Under the pieces are notes generated by a model. The model did not search any database. It had not been told where the DNA came from and was given only the letters and a program-made list of their open reading frames with translations. Source: Craspedostauros australis (Eukaryota; Bacillariophyta; Bacillariophyceae; Mastogloiales; Achnanthaceae). Taken from it: a DNA stretch of 64,000 nt. The stretch covers positions 558,001-622,000 of the forward strand of contig JAMXDE010000029.1 in assembly GCA_026770025.1 (NCBI GenBank), read 5' to 3'. Positions 20,840 to 31,568 of the stretch are shown piece after piece. The stretch's first letter is position 1; the number at the start of each line of letters is the position of its first letter. The position numbers and the translations under genes were made by a program.

Positions 20840-21955
20840 TCAGAGCCTCGAACGAGGCGGCCGCTCGCGAGGTCCAACATCCTCCTCCTCAGCAGCAGCA
20901 GCAGCAGCACCGTGATTGCCCACAACTCCTGCAATTGACAAGAAGTTGTCAATGCTTGCATTGTACTCCTTGGGATGAACCTTGAGATGTCCGCAATGTT
21001 TCGATCGCTCCCAACACTGCGACAACACCGGCCCCTTTCTCCTCGGTTTGCCGTGCACGCCGTTGCTCCTCGTATTCAATTGGCGTAAATTGTGAACAAC
21101 TTGCTCAATGTGCTGCGACGAGGCCAGCGGATCGTCGTGGCTATACACGAAGAGCTTGGTAACATCGATGGATGCATCATTCTGTAACGTGTCAAATAGT
21201 TTATGGCAACGTTCTGCAGACGAGGATGCATGGTCGTCTCCGTGCACAACCAAGTCCGGTCCGAACGTGCGCAAGATGGAGACCTTCTCCTGCCATTCGC
21301 ACTGCTCCAACGCTCGGTTCACATCGGCACCGGTGACGGTGAAAAAGCAGGGACATGAATCGAAGACGATGCCGTTGACACACGATTTGAGCCCAAGGAC
21401 AATCCGCGCCGTGTCGATGGAGGGATCCGATGATGTCATTGATGCCAACGATGATGCTAACGATGGACTTGCTGTCGCTCTTGCAATGCCATCATCCGCC
21501 CACTGGAATATGCGCTGAACTTCCTCCCAGATGAAGCACCCGCCGTTGGAGAACGCATGAAAGACGACTTGCTGCTTCCCATCGCACGCGTAGTAAGGCT
21601 CACGCTGCTGGTGATACAAATCGGCCAGCAGCTTCCATGCAATCTCGTGCATCGACAGCGACCCGGTGTCCTCGTCAAGGCACCCATGTGATGGCCAGTC
21701 GGGGGGAGCACAGATGTCGGCGTACGTCAGCACCGTGTCGTACAGCATGCGCGGTGCAGCGATGTAGGACCACACGTCGCATCCTTTAGCGACATAGAGT
21801 CGGCGGAATGAGTTGAGGTGGCGTTCCTGACATCCCAGCCAACCTAGCAGGATCACCACTGGTTTGGTTGGTCTGATTGATTCGATTGGAGCCAATGGTG
21901 TCGATACCTGCGGTGACGCCAGTCGTTTCGCCTGCGGCGAATGTTGATCGGACAT
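20840..21955 (-). CDS. DUF829/TMEM53-family alpha/beta hydrolase-like protein
   Basis: This intronless gene encodes 371 residues and starts at the ATG preceded by TCACC. After a short basic leader, 'KPVVILLGWLGCQERHL' is the characteristic first strand of the DUF829 (TMEM53) family. 'YVAKGCDVW' follows, and the nucleophile-elbow-like 'VVFHAFSNGGCFIWEEV' places Ser136 in an H-x-x-S-N-G-G context. Later 'FVYSHDDPLASSQHIEQVV' supplies the expected Asp and a His. Human TMEM53 is a nuclear-envelope protein, but here there is no clear transmembrane helix. The C-terminus has an alanine-glutamate run encoded by a GCT/GCA repeat. The substrate is unknown. Confidence 0.85.
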   Translation of the reverse strand: MSDQHSPQAKRLASPQVSTPLAPIESIRPTKPVVILLGWLGCQERHLNSFRRLYVAKGCDVWSYIAAPRMLYDTVLTYADICAPPDWPSHGCLDEDTGSLSMHEIAWKLLADLYHQQREPYYACDGKQQVVFHAFSNGGCFIWEEVQRIFQWADDGIARATASPSLASSLASMTSSDPSIDTARIVLGLKSCVNGIVFDSCPCFFTVTGADVNRALEQCEWQEKVSILRTFGPDLVVHGDDHASSSAERCHKLFDTLQNDASIDVTKLFVYSHDDPLASSQHIEQVVHNLRQLNTRSNGVHGKPRRKGPVLSQCWERSKHCGHLKVHPKEYNASIDNFLSIAGVVGNHGAAAAAAEEEDVGPRERPPRSRL

Positions 21956-22619
21956 GGTGAAAGCGGCAGCTGCGATGATCTTGCAACGCAGACAGTTATT
22001 TGCAGAGAGTAGAGCTTGTTGTGGCGAAGTGGATGTTGTGGGTGGCAGGATTCTCGAGAGTATTCGCGAGCATGGTCCTGTATCGGTCTCTATCGTACGA
22101 GTATTGTTGGTGTCTCAGAACATGAGGGGCGTTGCATCTCTTGGCAGTCGCCGTGGCGATGTTGTTGTACGTCTGCGGAAGCGAACGATGGAGATCTTTT
22201 GCGATCTTTCATGGTGGGTTGGATCACGAGCGAAAACCGTGGGTGGGTATGTACCATGCGAGCTACGGCTATGATACGTATGAGCTACTCGTAGTGTAGA
22301 CGCCTTATCACTGGAATGCAACTGCGGGAAGACCAAAGACTGCCTCGTTGTATCCATTCTGAAACGTCATGCAATCATACGAAAATAATGCTAAGATAGG
22401 ATTTGCAACTAACTGTGTCAATTTCGATAGGAGAATAATTGGTATGGTCGACTTCATCACTGTTCGCTGGCCTTCGATCACTCCGCAAGGCCCGGGTGCG
22501 GCATTCAATTCCATTGGATCAAGACGGCCATTGTATTGATGAATGACCCATCTGTACTACTCCACTATGTAATATATAAAATAGTACATCCAGTACATTC
22601 GATACCCAATGCTCGACGT
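21956..22619. other. Intergenic with GAGCTA/GTAC motif cluster
   Basis: No gene is seen. GCGAGCTACG (22258-22267) and TATGAGCTACTCGTAG (22279-22294) are further copies of the motif in the hairpin at 14401, and the GTAC/TACTCC-rich stretch 22556-22600 lies just before the next stop codon. Confidence 0.45.
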
Positions 22620-24050
22620 CTACGTCACGAGATCGAGACCTTTGGTCACAACTTCGTCGATTGCAGACTCGCTGAGCTTGTACAGTTCGGTCACCAACAG
22701 AACTTGAAGCCAAAAAGTCTGTGTCCTGTGATCGCTATCCACACTGTCGAGGATGGTGGCGCGTTTGTTGTCGATGCCAATACCACGGTTGGTAATGATA
22801 GCACTTGCATCCCTGACGTTTGCTTGATCTTTTGTATCCATTGGATCAAAACTGAATTCATCAACGGTGCCATCGTATCCATCACCAGACAAGGCTGCAG
22901 CTGTTGTATCGACCCGTTTTTTATTGAACGCATCGTTTGGGTCATTGCTTGATGATGCCGTCATCGACAAGACTGCTGCTAACAGCAGCATCGCGCTGTC
23001 ATGCCCAATGCCCGCGCTTGTGATGACGTTCGGACCTGTCTCCCAGATCGGCATCCACGCATCGTACGCACCGCCAACCAGCAAACCGGCGCCGCCAACG
23101 ACGAACGCAATCCACTGCAGCCATGTCATGTTGCTGGTATTGGCGCCGGCTGATTTGCTCCCGAATACTTGGCTTGGAAGGTATTGTTGCATGGACAGCG
23201 GCGAGCTCGCTGCATTTTGTGTCCCTGTTCTCGATGGCGACGATGATGGTGATGACAATGATTGTCGTTGGGATGGTGCTGGGCTTATCCACCTCCTCCT
23301 TGTGCCATTTCCGATGGCACCGCCAATGGCATTGGCAGCTGGACTCACTGTACCAACATGCGGATACAACCCGTCAAAGACAAACACGGCCCCAACCAAT
23401 GGCCAGAAGTATCGCCAAGCCTGGAACCATTCAAAGTTCAACAGCATCTCGCCCACGATCCAGCTGGACAATGTGGCTGCTCCCGCCAACGCCAGCATGT
23501 TGGAAATCTTGGAGAATGTTGGTGATGTGTCCATGATGCCAAAAGATGGCGTGTCGTCATTTTCGTTCATGACGAGCGACGATGGTGACGATCCCACCGA
23601 ATGTAGTGTCTCTACGATCGCCTTCTCGATTCCATTCTCGGCGTCGAACACAGTCCTCTCCAACCGTGTCTGAATGATCTTCAATCTGTCCATCGAACTG
23701 AAATTGAGGCCGGTCTCAATTCTGACATCGCTTGCGTGTGGCAGCGGCGTTGCAGGATCGTCCTGGCCAACATCCTCTTGCGATCCATCCAGCCGAGTGC
23801 TCATCTTGCCTTTGCATGTGGTACCGTAACGATTCGATCCACCACCCGACGTCGTTCTTCTTCGTCTCCTCTCCATCGAGAGAGGCTTGACACTGCTCCT
23901 GCCGGCGCACAAGCATGCGGCATCATCGCAAAGCAAGATCGCGCAGAGGAAAAATATGGTCCGTCGGGGGCAGCGATGATGCGTGCGGCGTTGCTTTGGA
24001 CATCGTCGTTGCAACGATCCTCCCTTCTGAGTGCTAGTATGATGCCGCAT
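22620..24050 (-). CDS. Multi-span membrane protein of unknown function
   Basis: The frame is open to 24218 without an ATG-led domain upstream. I take the ATG at 24050, giving 476 residues; an earlier in-frame ATG at 24218 would make 532. A hydrophobic signal-like stretch ('RTIFFLCAILLCDDAACLC') follows a basic N-terminus. The C-terminal half has about four spans: 'MLALAGAATLSSWIVGEML', 'AWRYFWPLVGAVFVFDGLY', 'WIAFVVGGAGLLVGGAYDAW' and 'AMLLLAAVLSM'. A Ser/Pro/Arg-rich loop separates the second and third. The signal-like leader would suit a secretory or plastid protein, but there is no +1 Phe. I do not recognise the family. It is divergent from the methyltransferase at 24320. Confidence 0.7.
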   Translation of the reverse strand: MRHHTSTQKGGSLQRRCPKQRRTHHRCPRRTIFFLCAILLCDDAACLCAGRSSVKPLSMERRRRRTTSGGGSNRYGTTCKGKMSTRLDGSQEDVGQDDPATPLPHASDVRIETGLNFSSMDRLKIIQTRLERTVFDAENGIEKAIVETLHSVGSSPSSLVMNENDDTPSFGIMDTSPTFSKISNMLALAGAATLSSWIVGEMLLNFEWFQAWRYFWPLVGAVFVFDGLYPHVGTVSPAANAIGGAIGNGTRRRWISPAPSQRQSLSSPSSSPSRTGTQNAASSPLSMQQYLPSQVFGSKSAGANTSNMTWLQWIAFVVGGAGLLVGGAYDAWMPIWETGPNVITSAGIGHDSAMLLLAAVLSMTASSSNDPNDAFNKKRVDTTAAALSGDGYDGTVDEFSFDPMDTKDQANVRDASAIITNRGIGIDNKRATILDSVDSDHRTQTFWLQVLLVTELYKLSESAIDEVVTKGLDLVT

Positions 24051-24319
24051 CCTTCCGTCCTTCCTTGTTGATGTTGTTGGTGCTGACACGAATTCTGTTT
24101 CGTTCCACGCTGGATGTCCACGCTGCCATTGATCCTTTTTGTGGAGCAGATTTTGGCGCGCCGTTTCGGTGGCTCCAAGAAATGAGATCAACCAAGCGTG
24201 GCGGACCACTTCATTCATGTTTTAATCGAGGTTGTCGTCTGCGTTCGCGCCACAAAAATGGCGATTTTCGCCATCTCGTCTCCGTTTCCTTTCGTCCAAC
24301 CGCAAAATCAAGCGCTCAA
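24051..24319. promoter_or_regulatory. Putative bidirectional promoter
   Basis: Only 269 bp separate the chosen start codons of two divergent genes, and both frames remain open across parts of it. Shared regulation is inferred from spacing alone; no motif is assigned. Confidence 0.4.
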
Positions 24320-25921
24320 ATGAGATCGTTCAAAGAACAGCTGCGGATACGACCAACGGAAGAGCTGTGGAACAAGCAATGCAAGCAAAGCAGGGAAGAA
24401 ACGGCGATGATGACATCTGAAAAGGTCGCAGGTGAAGAGCTGCAGATGCAGAAAGGGTCACAAGATGATGTTGCATCCAATGGATTCGTGACGACGTTGG
24501 AGGAGCGTCTCCAGCAGCGTTCTGATGAGATGGAAGAATTGCACATGGAAGCTGCCATCAATGCGGCGATAGGAGACGAGGGCGTTTCCGAGGAAGCGCA
24601 GGCGGTGGACGATGCCGTCGTTCCCAACTGCCTGAGTCCGTACGTTCCGACCAAGGCAGCGCACATCCGAGCGCTTCTGCAATTCGCAGATGTCACTGGG
24701 GCGGATACGATGCTGGATATCGGATGTGGCGATGGGCGGGTCTGCATCGTGGCTTCCAAGCTTTCAGGTCAGTTGCTGCTTGATGTCATCTTTTGCGATG
24801 TATAATAGTGATGATCAACTGTGCGCTATCGTACCATTCGCGACACCACTCCACAAAAGGCTGTGTAGTGCTGTCCAATGCAATGCCGTTGCCATGATTC
24901 AAACAATCCACTGAATGGTGCTGTGTTGCTTTTGTTCTCATGCATCAAAGTCACAACACGCATCCCTGGCGCCGCGCATGACGATTACGATGAGAAAAGG
25001 GTGCAGCTGTGCCGTAGCAAATCCATACTCGTTGGCTATTTCGGCTGGGCTCTTAGTGTACTCGTACTCTACTTGATTGTAATTCACTCGATAGGCGAGC
25101 ATGGTGAACGATACGTTGTTTCAATCCATGCAAGGACAGGCGACGAAGGTTGCTAACGCCCTGCCTTGCCTCGCTTCATCTCGTTGGCTCTGTGTCACCC
25201 ATCTCATCACTATCATGCTCCTTTTACGCCTGCGCAACGACTTGCCGATGCCCTACTCGTACATGCGACATGTCTCTCTCTCTCTCTCTCTCTCCAGGCT
25301 GCAAAAGCATCGGATTGGATGTGTCTCCCTTGTGCATCGATATGGCGCGGGATGTTGCGAACGAGGAGGGGCTTTCCCCAAACCATTGTCGATTCGAGCA
25401 GGTGGACGCAACTGCGGATCCGGATGACGTGCTCAAACGTGAGTCCACACCTTGTCATTGTCGCATTGTTGCTGCTACTCCACCGTGGGTTACCCGTCCA
25501 CGAAGCTTATTCGAGGAGAAGTGCGCTCGATTGGAAGTTTGAATTGGATGGGGCCTTTTCTGACATCTCGTATCTCTTGTGGAATGACCTGAACGAACGC
25601 ATGACACACACTCTCACGTTCGCACATTCACATCATTGCAAAGTCCGCAAAGCAGACGCAATCGAGTCATCCGATCCATCGCACACAACCGACTTTGCGG
25701 AGATGCAGATCTCCCAAGTTCTGCGAAATGTGACAGTCGTATATCTCTTCACATTCCCAACTCTCCTGATCAAGCTGGTCCCGCTGCTTGCCAAGATGGA
25801 ATCAGTCGGCCGATTGCGCTGTGTCGTGACGCAAACCTATCATCTACCTGCAGAAACCGCCACGGTGAGCAAGGTTGATGCCGAATTCGATTTCAAGATG
25901 TACGATTCCATCGCATCGTAG
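24320..25921 (+). CDS. Class I SAM-dependent methyltransferase
   Basis: Three exons (24320-24767, 25298-25438, 25719-25921) join to 263 residues; an upstream in-frame ATG at 24182 is possible. Exon 1 ends within the SAM site 'MLDIGCGDGRVCIVASKL' and exon 2 continues 'GCKSIGLDVSPLCIDMA' with the acidic strand-2 residue and 'VDATADPDDVL'. Exon 3 gives 'VTVVYLFTFPTLL', the place of motif IV, and ends in a YDSIAS tail. The order (acidic leader, LDIGCGDGR, GLD, P-containing motif) resembles the ATPSCKMT/FAM173 group of lysine methyltransferases, which act on mitochondrial proteins in animals. The similarity is recalled, not aligned. The acceptor of exon 2 follows a long CT tract. The last acceptor (CCCAAG) was chosen because it alone keeps the phase. 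Confidence 0.75.
25273..25294. repeat. (CT)n run serving as polypyrimidine tract
   Basis: A CT dinucleotide run lies immediately 5' of the CCAG acceptor at 25297 of the methyltransferase gene, so a microsatellite doubles as the splice polypyrimidine tract. Confidence 0.75.
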
Positions 25922-27076
25922 CATTGCGTGAGCGCGGTGCTGATTGGGCACTGATATGTATGGTGCGGAATGAAAGTACATGTGCGGATGCATGATGGAG
26001 TTGAAACGCCAACACACGAATGAAGGACCGAAGCCCGGCACGGACGCATCCAACGGATGAGCGGAGCGACGAATGAAGTTGTCGAAGACATAGTGCCCGT
26101 ATTGTATGGTGTGCGGAATGAGTGGAACAATGAGTGAGACTACCTCCAGTGCTACAGTCACGCCACAACGACAGTTGATGCAATTTCCGCAATTGCACAA
26201 TACACAGAAGCACGCACGATTTGACTCGAGTCATACTCTTCCTATCAAAACACACATTTCTTCATCCGCGCAGACTGACGGGCCTTTGTCTGCTGGTCTT
26301 GAACAAAGCGCGCTGCTTTGAGCTTGTCACTTGGTATCCTTGCGTTTTGCAATTGAATACTGCGACAACAATTGCGATGCGCAAGACCGAATTAGCAAAC
26401 CAAGACCCATCAGAGATACCTGCGCTAGTGTAGCCGTCAGCGTGTTCTTATTAGAATCATTCTCGGATCGTGGTCCTTCTTGGTGTGTGCATGGAGGCTC
26501 TTCTGCGTCCGTTGGATGTACGCAGTCTGTTGCGGTTATTGGAACCCCAGCGGTGGACGTACCGATTGATAGCGCGATAGCATATGTGGCACGATCCACG
26601 CGCAGGTCATTGTAAAGCGAAGGAAAAGGAGACACGATCGTGGACAATGGTTCAACGCGGCGCCATCGTCATCATCATCATTGGAGTACACTTGTCTTCG
26701 CTTCCATCTTCATCTGTGATGTGGTCTTCATCAGAAAGACCGCGGGCGCTGTTGTGAGTTGGCCATGGCACCATCTTCTTCATCCGCTCTGAACCAGTCA
26801 TCGTCTCCGCGTCGGTCGCGCCCATCATTTTTGGTTGGTGGTGGTTTGATGTCGCAGAAATTGGCGCCACGCCCGTTTCTCAGATCGTCTGTACATCCAT
26901 CCGTCATGGTGCCCACACATCACGCATCTCCCACCAACATCATCCACAGGAGATCTTGTGTCTCTTGGTGACACCACAATTGTTCCTCCAATTTGGGACA
27001 ACGAGTTCGAACAGGAGGAGCACCATAGGTCACATAATAGAATACAACACTGGAGTGGCAGCTGGGAGATGATGGG
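25922..27076. other. Intergenic; weak minus-strand coding hints
   Basis: No gene can be closed. On the minus strand, 26731-26907 encodes an Asp/Arg-rich stretch beginning with an ATG ('MTDGCTDDLRNGRGANF'), and 26327-26647 contains one hydrophobic segment. They lie in the right order to be exons of a small gene divergent from JMJD4, but no donor-acceptor pair was convincing. Confidence 0.3.
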
Positions 27077-28618
27077 ATGGACGGATTGAGCGTTGATGAA
27101 TTGAGCAAGATCGCCGCAAGACGGCAAATCGTTGCCCGTGCGATTCATGGAATCTGGACGGAGGATGGATCATACCCCTCGGGATTGGCGGACAAGCTCC
27201 TTGATGGTCGCATCGACTTGATTGGTGAATATACTATGCTTGCCGACTTCCACGCTGCCATCGATCCATCCGAGCGGTCATTCTCGCGATGCGGGCCAAG
27301 GGCAATCCCATCTCGGGATTGTGGCACGCTGTCTGTTGATCAATTCCGCAGCCAATACATGTTTCCCAATCTACCTGTCATGATCACTGGGCTCACGGCC
27401 TCCTGGAAGGCCAATGAGTGGCTGGGAGCATCGCCACTACCGACACCAGCAGCACAAGCAGCAGCCATGCAACCGGACATGGATGAGATGGAGCTTCAGT
27501 TTGGTCCAGAAATTGTCCCCGTTCATGAGCAGCTGTCGTCCGGTTTCACATTGCCCCGTCCGCTTGTGAACGAGATGACCTTCTCTGAGTATGCGGCTTG
27601 GTGGAGGAAGCATCAGCACGACCAACATAATCCGCCGCGTGATAATGGAGATGCCGTGCCCTCATCCTCAGTACAGGAACACGGAGACGTCGATTGCGAC
27701 CAGACTTTGTTGTACTTGAAGGATTGGAAGTTCGTGGCGACGCACCCTTCCTTGCGCGCGTACGAATGGCCCAAGTACTTCCGCGATGACTGGTTGAACG
27801 GTGCCATGGGATCTGCGTACAAATTCATCTACCTTGGTCCCAAAGGAACCAGCACGCGCCTTCACGCAGACGTGCTGCAATCTTTCAGCTGGTCTACGAA
27901 TGTGTGCGGTAGAAAGCGATGGTACCTGATCCCGCCAGAATGCACCTACCTCCTCATGGATTGCTTCGGGCAGCATCTGGCACCTCACTTGCATGCCGAC
28001 CTTGATTTGGGACTGGAATGCTTGTATCCTGGACTCAAGCATGCTCGCATGCAAGCCATGGAAGTGATCCAAGAGGCAGGCGAGACCATCTTCGTTCCAT
28101 CCAAATGGCACCACACGGTTGAGAACATCGCCGACACGCTCTCCATCAATCACAATTGGCTGAACGGGGCGAATATCCGGCACAGCTGGGACAAGCTGAA
28201 GAAAGAACTGCTTTCGTATGACTGCCAACCAATCGGTTCTGACGTCGTTGGAAATGGAAGCGCAGATGGCCAATTGAATGGCATTGGTGACAGCACGAAG
28301 ACAAACACGAACACGAATGGCCAAACAGCACCGAGCGACAGCACCGGGGCCAAGGATACTTCGCAGGCAGCCGACGACCTCGTCCTGCTGTGGATTGTTG
28401 TGTCCAAAAAGGCAGAGCACATCTTGGCGCAATCAGGAGGATCCGTGGATGATTCGTCGAGCAACGACCTCAAGCAGATCTTGCTCATTTTGCGAGGTAT
28501 CCAAGACGTCATGCAACAAGGCAAGGATCAAGGCTTATCAGGGCGATGCCGTGTGGACTTGGAGCCTCTGATGCACACAGTTGAGGATGCATTATCGTTG
28601 GCGGAAGCAAGCGAATGA
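27077..28618 (+). CDS. JMJD4: JMJD4-type JmjC 2-oxoglutarate/Fe(II) oxygenase
   Basis: This intronless gene encodes 513 residues. The N-terminal part has 'DQFRSQYMFPNLPVMITGL', the usual entry to JmjC hydroxylases. The core contains 'LLYLKDWKF', 'WPKYFRDDWLN', 'YKFIYLGPKGTSTRLHADV' and 'SFSWSTNVCGRKRWYLIPP'. Iron ligands His263 and Asp265 and the distal His346 ('WHHTVENI') are all in place. The block YLKDWH/K, then DDWLN, then F-x-Y-x-G-P, then S-W-S-x-N-V-C-G-R-K is typical of JMJD4, which in humans hydroxylates a lysine of the translation termination factor eRF1. A Ser/Thr/Asn-rich tail with a helical end is added. There is no organelle leader, so cytosolic action is expected. Confidence 0.9.
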   Translation: MDGLSVDELSKIAARRQIVARAIHGIWTEDGSYPSGLADKLLDGRIDLIGEYTMLADFHAAIDPSERSFSRCGPRAIPSRDCGTLSVDQFRSQYMFPNLPVMITGLTASWKANEWLGASPLPTPAAQAAAMQPDMDEMELQFGPEIVPVHEQLSSGFTLPRPLVNEMTFSEYAAWWRKHQHDQHNPPRDNGDAVPSSSVQEHGDVDCDQTLLYLKDWKFVATHPSLRAYEWPKYFRDDWLNGAMGSAYKFIYLGPKGTSTRLHADVLQSFSWSTNVCGRKRWYLIPPECTYLLMDCFGQHLAPHLHADLDLGLECLYPGLKHARMQAMEVIQEAGETIFVPSKWHHTVENIADTLSINHNWLNGANIRHSWDKLKKELLSYDCQPIGSDVVGNGSADGQLNGIGDSTKTNTNTNGQTAPSDSTGAKDTSQAADDLVLLWIVVSKKAEHILAQSGGSVDDSSSNDLKQILLILRGIQDVMQQGKDQGLSGRCRVDLEPLMHTVEDALSLAEASE

Positions 28619-28904
28619 AACAATGATGAGAACTCCACATTGGCGCGAATTGACGGAAATAACGAATAGAGAGCTTCTTCTATTCGTATCACGCACTCAT
28701 TCAAGGGTGACTGCAACCACCATGCTGCTAAACTTTTGCCATCTAGAGTGTTTCCTGGCATCATGACCCGATTGTGATTGCAGGGTTCGTGTCCCTTGCG
28801 TTGCATGACGTTACATGCGTTGAACTGATTCAGAACAGCGGATCAATGCATCAATTCATCAATGTTCCTACGATGTTCCTACGATGTTCCTCTCTGCATC
28901 AAAA

Positions 28905-30090
28905 TCAATCGACCAACATCTCCTTTTGGATCTTGTCTCGTGTCTCCTTGCCGAACAGCTGTTCTCCGAGCTCCAACGCAAATTTCAACGCCGTGCCAGG
29001 ACCCTTCGATGTCGTCAGCTTGCCGGTGACGACAACTTCATCGTCCGATGGCTTGGTGAGCAATTCGCGGAACTGCGGCGCCGGGTAGCACGTCGCACCC
29101 TCCTCCAAGAGACCCTTGGGCGACAGCGCCACAGCAGGCGCTGCGCAGATCGCGGCGTACAGCTTATCATCCTGCTTCTGCTTCTCCAAGATTGTGCTCA
29201 ATGCGTCGGAATCACGCAGGTGCTTGGCGCCTGGTAGTGATCATTGCCGTCATGTTCACATGCGTCATTGTATTGACACCAGACGGGAAAGGGAAGAGTC
29301 AGTATTCACAATCCAGTGAGCACAACCGTTTGAAGGACTGAATATGAGTACGATGATACCAATCCACATTACAACAGCAGTGCCCATAGCAGCACCCACA
29401 CCATACAATGCTTCAGCATATTGTCAAGCAAGCTAAACCTTTCTGGGCTGACACCACCGAGCGCACGGCACATTAAGCATCGGACTTACCTGGCATACCA
29501 CCTGGCAGTGCGACGAGATCCCACTCCTCCTTGGCGGCATCTTCCACCGACATATCCGCGATCACCTGCGGAGCAAGCGCGTACGAGCATAGAGCAGTGT
29601 CCGACAGGTAGAGGCAGAGATGGAATGGGGCAGTTCGTGTGAGGCTCTGGTTTCATGGTGATGTACTGTTGTATGGGGTGCTTGTCAACTGACAAAAGAA
29701 CTCCCGCCACTGCAATCAACCATTGTGTACTCGTATTTGCGTCACCGGCAACTATTATTGTCAAGCTCGTACCTTGATGCCTCGGCTCATCGTGCAAATG
29801 AGCTCGCCATCCATGACGGAGGCAGTCTTCACCTCCGCGCCGAATCTCGTGAGAGTGTCGGTAATGCATGTAGTCTCAATCTCCTCGCTGCCATCACCGA
29901 TGGGAACCAGAACGCGCTTCGACATGGCCAGATCGCTCGCAGTGCGTCCGAATGATCGACTTGTTGCTGCTGCTGCCGCTATCGATGTTCTTGGGAAGGT
30001 TGTGGGAGACAAGGAACGGAACGCTCCTGATGTTCGTCCGAGAACGAGAATGGCGCACAAGCTTTTGCGGAAGGACCTTGTTGAGATCAT
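28905..30090 (-). CDS. DJ-1/PARK7-family protein, predicted plastid-targeted
   Basis: Three exons (30090-29773, 29565-29490, 29230-28905) join in phases 0 and 1 to 239 residues. The N-terminal 55 residues are a leader, with 'SLCAILVLG' then 'RTSGAFRSL', a signal peptide with an ASAFAP-type site. A second Met (residue 56) begins the DJ-1 fold 'MSKRVLVPIGDGSEEIE'. The conserved Glu is at 69 or 70. 'LPGGMPGAKHLRDS' crosses the second intron and the reactive Cys160 lies in 'YAAICAAPAVAL'. DJ-1 proteins act in oxidative-stress defence and in glyoxal or glycated-product metabolism; plant homologues include plastid members. The first in-frame Met of a longer open frame lies at 30321, but it precedes no recognisable leader. 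Convergent with JMJD4 across 286 bp. Confidence 0.88.
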
Positions 30091-31568
30091 GTCTGAGGGC
30101 TCTGCACGAGTACGTGTGTTGTGCACCAAGCGTGTACCGGTGTGGTTCGAGCTATTGCAGAAGCACGTACGGTGTGTTTGTGTTCGCAGCCCTCTCCGCT
30201 CTGTTCTCTGCTCCATGCTCTGTGTCATGTCCTCTGTGTCCAAGGAGAGAGAGAAGTTGCACACGCGAAGCGCACCACAAGGTCGAAAGATACGAGAGTT
30301 CGCTTTCGCAGATGGTGTCATGATCCCACATTTCCAAGCAACTCATTCATGAGTGTCACAGGAGTCATGATTCAGCTGTGCTCGACTTGCAGCTCATAGA
30401 CTCTCTCTAGCCTGTAGAAGCAAGTTGGGACAGACTTGACCCAGGACTGTGTTGGGACCCACCTGCCCAGTTGTGTACATCATGTTTGGTACATCTACCC
30501 ACCTGTGGGATGGGATGCTACCAGATGCATGGTGTGCAGCTTAACTTGTGAGCTGAACTTTGTGAAGCCTGAAGCCCATCAGCAGCAGTTGCATGAGTGA
30601 CCAACCATCTTGCCCCAAGGGAACAAGTGTGTGTTCAGTGGCATCATGTACAGCAGCCAGTGGAGCAGCCAGCAATGCAAGCAGCTCAAGAGGAGGATAT
30701 CAGAATCCTCTATCCTCTCTCCTTCAAGGCAGACAACAAGCCAATCAGGTTTATCAGCGCAACGCTATATATCTCTAACAGTAGTGACACCCATCAACCA
30801 ATCAGAAATCTTCACATTTCTCACATTTTCCGTTCGGAACCGAAATTTTGGTCGAAATTCCGTTGTGTCAAATTTGTGTCACATTTTGCGTCGCAAGAAC
30901 TGTTTTCTTGTCATCCACAGATTTTGGATGACATGGAGTGAATTTCTTGACAAGATGATTCCGGCGAAACACCTCTCGTCCAATCAGGGACGACCTTCCT
31001 TCTTGGTCGGGAGAGTGTGAATGACAATGACCTTCTCAAGCGAATGACGATCAATCATGTGATTGTACAACTAGCAACATCATGAGAGGACAAAAATTCG
31101 CAAGACAGGGTATTGTAGTGTTTTGTTCATCGACTTTTGCCAATTCTACTTCATGCAGTAACACGCACATTTTCGTTTTGTCTTCGTGTTAATTTCACTT
31201 GCAAATGCATGAGGCCTGTCATGTCTCTCTCATGCTCACAGTTCCAAGAAATCAATCTTGTGAGCTTGCCTGCATTCCAACTACTCATACAAATACTGCA
31301 ATAACAAACACTCTCCTCACCAACAACAACAATCTGATCACTCTATGTTCTCAGCGTGGTATCCTTCAAACCCATCTAAGATTGCATTCTAATAACCACC
31401 AACAACGTCGTCCACAGTCGCAAGAGTATCCGTGGGCAGACCTTGCCAATGGAATTGTGCAAGAGACACGTAGACCTAACTAAGCTTGTGCACTGCAGAT
31501 CACAGAGCATTTGCAATCCCCCCTTCATGCTCCAGCATGGATATGGGTGGGATGTACACAAAGCCACA
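30091..31568. other. Intergenic, no gene seen
   Basis: Both strands carry only short frames. An AT-richer stretch at 30780-31200 contains a partial palindrome around CGAAATTTTGGTCG (about 30841-30854). It could be an old repeat, but no terminal repeats or coding remnants were found. Confidence 0.4.

Noticed and set aside
27668-28432. Minus-strand frame of 254 codons
   Set aside because: Antisense to JMJD4, whose iron ligands are intact.
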